Source: Hyalangium versicolor
GTDB lineage: Bacteria > Myxococcota > Myxococcia > Myxococcales > Myxococcaceae
DNA: 64,000 nt
Assembly: GCF_020103695.1 (NCBI RefSeq)
Contig: NZ_JAHXBF010000007.1
Location: 1-64,000 of the forward strand
Direction: 5' to 3'
This document shows, one piece after another, positions 62,236-64,000 of this stretch. Position 1 is the first letter of the stretch. Every line of letters starts with the position of its first letter. The position numbers were made by a program, and so were the translations under genes. Under the pieces are notes generated by a model. The model did not search any database. It saw only the letters and a program-made list of their open reading frames with translations, and had not been told where the DNA came from.

Positions 62236-62975
62236 CCCTGATGAAAACGATGTACCTACCTCACGTCCTGGAGACCCGGACCCGGTTGGAGACGGAGCCC
62301 ACAGTCCAAGCCCTGCTGTCCTCCGACATCTCCCCCGCACTGTTGGAGCGCTTCATGATCGAGTGGTCCGCACGAGGTGCGTACATGACCGAGCCGGTGG
62401 AGGGGTGGATCCGCGGTGCGGGCGAGCGCTGCATCGCGCTCGGGATGGAGAAGCTCGGCCAGGGGCTCATCACCCACTCGAAGCACGAGGCCGGACACCA
62501 CCTGATGACCATCGAGGACGCGCGGGTGCTGGTACGCCGCTGGAATACGCGCTACGCGCAGCAACTCGACGCGGATGCGCTGATTGCGCAGGCCCCCACG
62601 GAGGCGATGCGGGCGTACCGCCAGCTGCATGACGACACCATCGAGAGCGATCTGCCCATCGGCCAGGCGGCCATCGAGTACGAGGTGGGCTACCTCGCGG
62701 TGGAGCTGGTGCCGCGAATCCTCTCGCAGGTGACGCGAGTGCTCGGACGCGAGTCCATGGAGCAGCTCTCCTTCCTCAAGGAGCATGCCGCGGTGGACGT
62801 CGGACACACGGCGCTCAACGAGCGGATGATGGAGGAGGCGCTGGTGCCTCAGCCCGAAAGGGCACGCCGGTTGGCGGCCATCGGCGCCAAGGGGCTGGAC
62901 TGCTACCTACGCTTCCTCGGGGATTGCCTGAACGCATCTCGAGGCAACTGGACCCTGGTGAGCGCGGCGGCCTGA
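62232..62975 (+). CDS. Second heme-oxygenase-like diiron (HDO-type) protein
   Basis: 247 aa, starting in an ATGA overlap with the PilZ gene. All-helical; the ligand pattern Glu86-x2-His89 (KHEAGHHLM), Glu in AIEYEVG (149 or 151), and His185-x3-Asp189-x2-His192 (KEHAAVDVGH) matches heme-oxygenase-like diiron oxidases. The first pair is Glu-x2-His, closer to UndA than to the cluster enzyme at 28992. Substrate unknown. Pairing with a c-di-GMP receptor is unusual and suggests a regulated oxidation, perhaps of a lipid or amino acid. Confidence 0.72.
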   Translation: MTLMKTMYLPHVLETRTRLETEPTVQALLSSDISPALLERFMIEWSARGAYMTEPVEGWIRGAGERCIALGMEKLGQGLITHSKHEAGHHLMTIEDARVLVRRWNTRYAQQLDADALIAQAPTEAMRAYRQLHDDTIESDLPIGQAAIEYEVGYLAVELVPRILSQVTRVLGRESMEQLSFLKEHAAVDVGHTALNERMMEEALVPQPERARRLAAIGAKGLDCYLRFLGDCLNASRGNWTLVSAAA

Positions 62976-62979
62976 GCGC

Positions 62980-63420
62980 TCACCCCTGCCCCGTTGCCCC
63001 CTGGGGCTGAATGGGGGCTCGGGACCGTCGCCCCCAGAAGACGAAGAGCGAGAGCGCGACGAGCAGGAAGTTGAAGGGGGTATTCGCGGCCTCGCCTCGC
63101 GAGAAGTGGAAGACAATCGCGGAGACCTGGAGCGCCGCGCAGCCCAGCGCGGCGAGGACAGTCAGGCCCGGCTTGATGCGCGTGAGCGAGGGCAGGACGA
63201 TGCCGAGCCCTCCACACAGATCGATCACTCCAGTCGCGTACAGGAACCCTGCTGGGACCTGTCCTGCCCACGGGATCACCGCCGCGAGCTTCGGGACCGG
63301 AGTCAGGAGCTTCCAGAACCCTGTGCCGACAAAGACGATGGCCAGGAGCACTTGGACGACCCACAGGCTGATGGGAAGAGCATTGGACGGACTCGCGCTG
63401 CCGCCGATCGGAGCACTCAT
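62980..63420 (-). CDS. DoxX-family membrane protein
   Basis: 146 aa with four hydrophobic helices and the family start VLLAIVFVGTGFWKLLTPVP. DoxX proteins are small quinone-linked or redox-associated inner-membrane proteins. Divergent from an HxlR regulator (83 nt), the usual pairing, so it is likely induced by redox or electrophile stress through HxlR. Its stop and that of the upstream convergent gene sit in one palindrome, TGAGCGCTCA. Confidence 0.85.
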   Translation of the reverse strand: MSAPIGGSASPSNALPISLWVVQVLLAIVFVGTGFWKLLTPVPKLAAVIPWAGQVPAGFLYATGVIDLCGGLGIVLPSLTRIKPGLTVLAALGCAALQVSAIVFHFSRGEAANTPFNFLLVALSLFVFWGRRSRAPIQPQGATGQG

Positions 63421-63503
63421 GGGTAGTTACCCTTTTGTTCCTGGTGACGGATAGTGACCTGGGATGTCTCGCATACCGTGCGGATGCCGGACAAGGAGGC
63501 ACA

Positions 63504-63893
63504 TTGAAGTCACTAGGGAACGGAAAGATGACCGGGCGCTTCGACGACGACTGCGTCGCGACGCGTGAGATCCTCAGCCTGGTCGGGGACAAGTGGAGCG
63601 TGATGGTCACCGTCAACCTCGGGCAAGGCACGATGCGCTTCAACGATCTGAAGCGTGCCATCGAAGGGATCTCTCAGCGCATGCTGACCCTCACGCTGCG
63701 CGGCCTGGAGCGAGACGGGCTCGTGAAGCGGACCGTCTTTCCGACGACTCCACCGCGCGTGGACTACGAACTCACGCGGCTCGGACAGACGCTGCTCGAA
63801 CCGGTGAGCGAGCTCGCCGCCTGGGCGCAAAGCCACAAGCCCGAGATCCAGCGAGCCCGCGAGGCCTTCGAACGCGCTGCCAAGTCGAAGTGA
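63504..63893 (+). CDS. HxlR-family winged-helix regulator
   Basis: 129 aa from a TTG at 63504, which has AAGGAGG five nt before it; the ATG at 63528 has a weaker site and gives 121 aa. The HxlR domain covers nearly the whole protein (CVATREILSLVGDKWSVMV, RFNDLKRAIEGISQRMLTLTLRGLERDGLV, VDYELTRLG). The conserved N-terminal cysteine, used for sensing in many members, is present. It probably regulates the divergent DoxX gene. Confidence 0.87.
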   Translation: MKSLGNGKMTGRFDDDCVATREILSLVGDKWSVMVTVNLGQGTMRFNDLKRAIEGISQRMLTLTLRGLERDGLVKRTVFPTTPPRVDYELTRLGQTLLEPVSELAAWAQSHKPEIQRAREAFERAAKSK

Positions 63894-63897
63894 ACGC

Positions 63898-64000
63898 CTA
63901 CGCCGAGAGCACCTGCAGGATCGCGGTCATCTGGGGCCGGGAGAGGACCTTCGTCTTGACGAGCCTCTGCAGGAGCCCCCCGAACTGCTCCAGGGACAGC
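63898..64000 (-). CDS. C-terminal end of an unknown protein (partial)
   Basis: The minus strand reads open from the window end to a TAG at 63898, giving 33 residues including LEQFGGLLQRLVKTKVLS and ending ILQVLSA. It is amphipathic and helical, with normal coding composition, and converges with the HxlR gene. Too short to assign. Confidence 0.5.
   Translation of the reverse strand, partial: LSLEQFGGLLQRLVKTKVLSRPQMTAILQVLSA

Overview
The window reads as a chromosome segment of a myxobacterium, probably of the Cystobacterineae (Archangium/Cystobacter type). This is inferred from the very high GC content with strong third-position GC bias, the many secreted lipoproteins built from PPC, Kelch, PKD or lectin repeats, the CHAT/STAND/WD40 proteins, a sigma-54 type promoter, and GTG/TTG starts with overlapping genes. 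No rRNA, tRNA, CRISPR array or intact insertion sequence was found.

Layout. 1-6.0 kb is carbohydrate-related: a GH95-like hydrolase on the minus strand that loses its frame at the window edge, a secreted GH87-like alpha-1,3-glucanase, and a two-gene unit of a DUF4406-Nudix fusion with a DeoR-family regulator. 6.1-21.2 kb is mostly secreted or envelope proteins: a giant PPC-repeat lipoprotein, a sulfatase, a Kelch lipoprotein, a serine hydrolase with a PLL-type lectin propeller, a DUF3556 membrane protein and a PKD/F5-8C protein.

21.3-30.6 kb is a compact biosynthetic cluster. A LysR regulator is divergent from nine tightly packed genes: aspartokinase, GriH-like and GriI-like enzymes (the two-enzyme route to 3-amino-4-hydroxybenzoate), an amidohydrolase, two adenylate-forming ligases, a heme-oxygenase-like diiron protein, a cupin and an OsmC protein. 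The combination points to a benzoxazole-like or other aminohydroxybenzoate-derived product. A T-N11-A palindrome lies in the divergent promoter.

30.7-37.4 kb holds a sigma-54 preceded lytic transglycosylase and a translationally coupled pair, a CHAT protease with a SIR2-like tail plus a membrane-anchored STAND NTPase with WD40 repeats. This is a candidate conflict or cell-death system. 37.6-43.5 kb is again secreted lipoproteins, including a PQQ-type sugar dehydrogenase behind a 36-bp perfect palindrome. 43.5-47.3 kb carries three tandem paralogues of a family I do not recognise, divergent from a second LysR gene.

48.7-50.9 kb is an MCP-CheW pair. 51.0-58.7 kb is a coupled envelope operon (YdbH/AsmA-like protein, YdbL-like lipoprotein, PD40-TPR protein). 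58.7-64 kb has a TetR gene divergent from an inositol-phosphatase-like protein with altered metal ligands, a PilZ protein coupled to a second diiron-type protein, a DoxX/HxlR divergent pair, and the end of a further gene.
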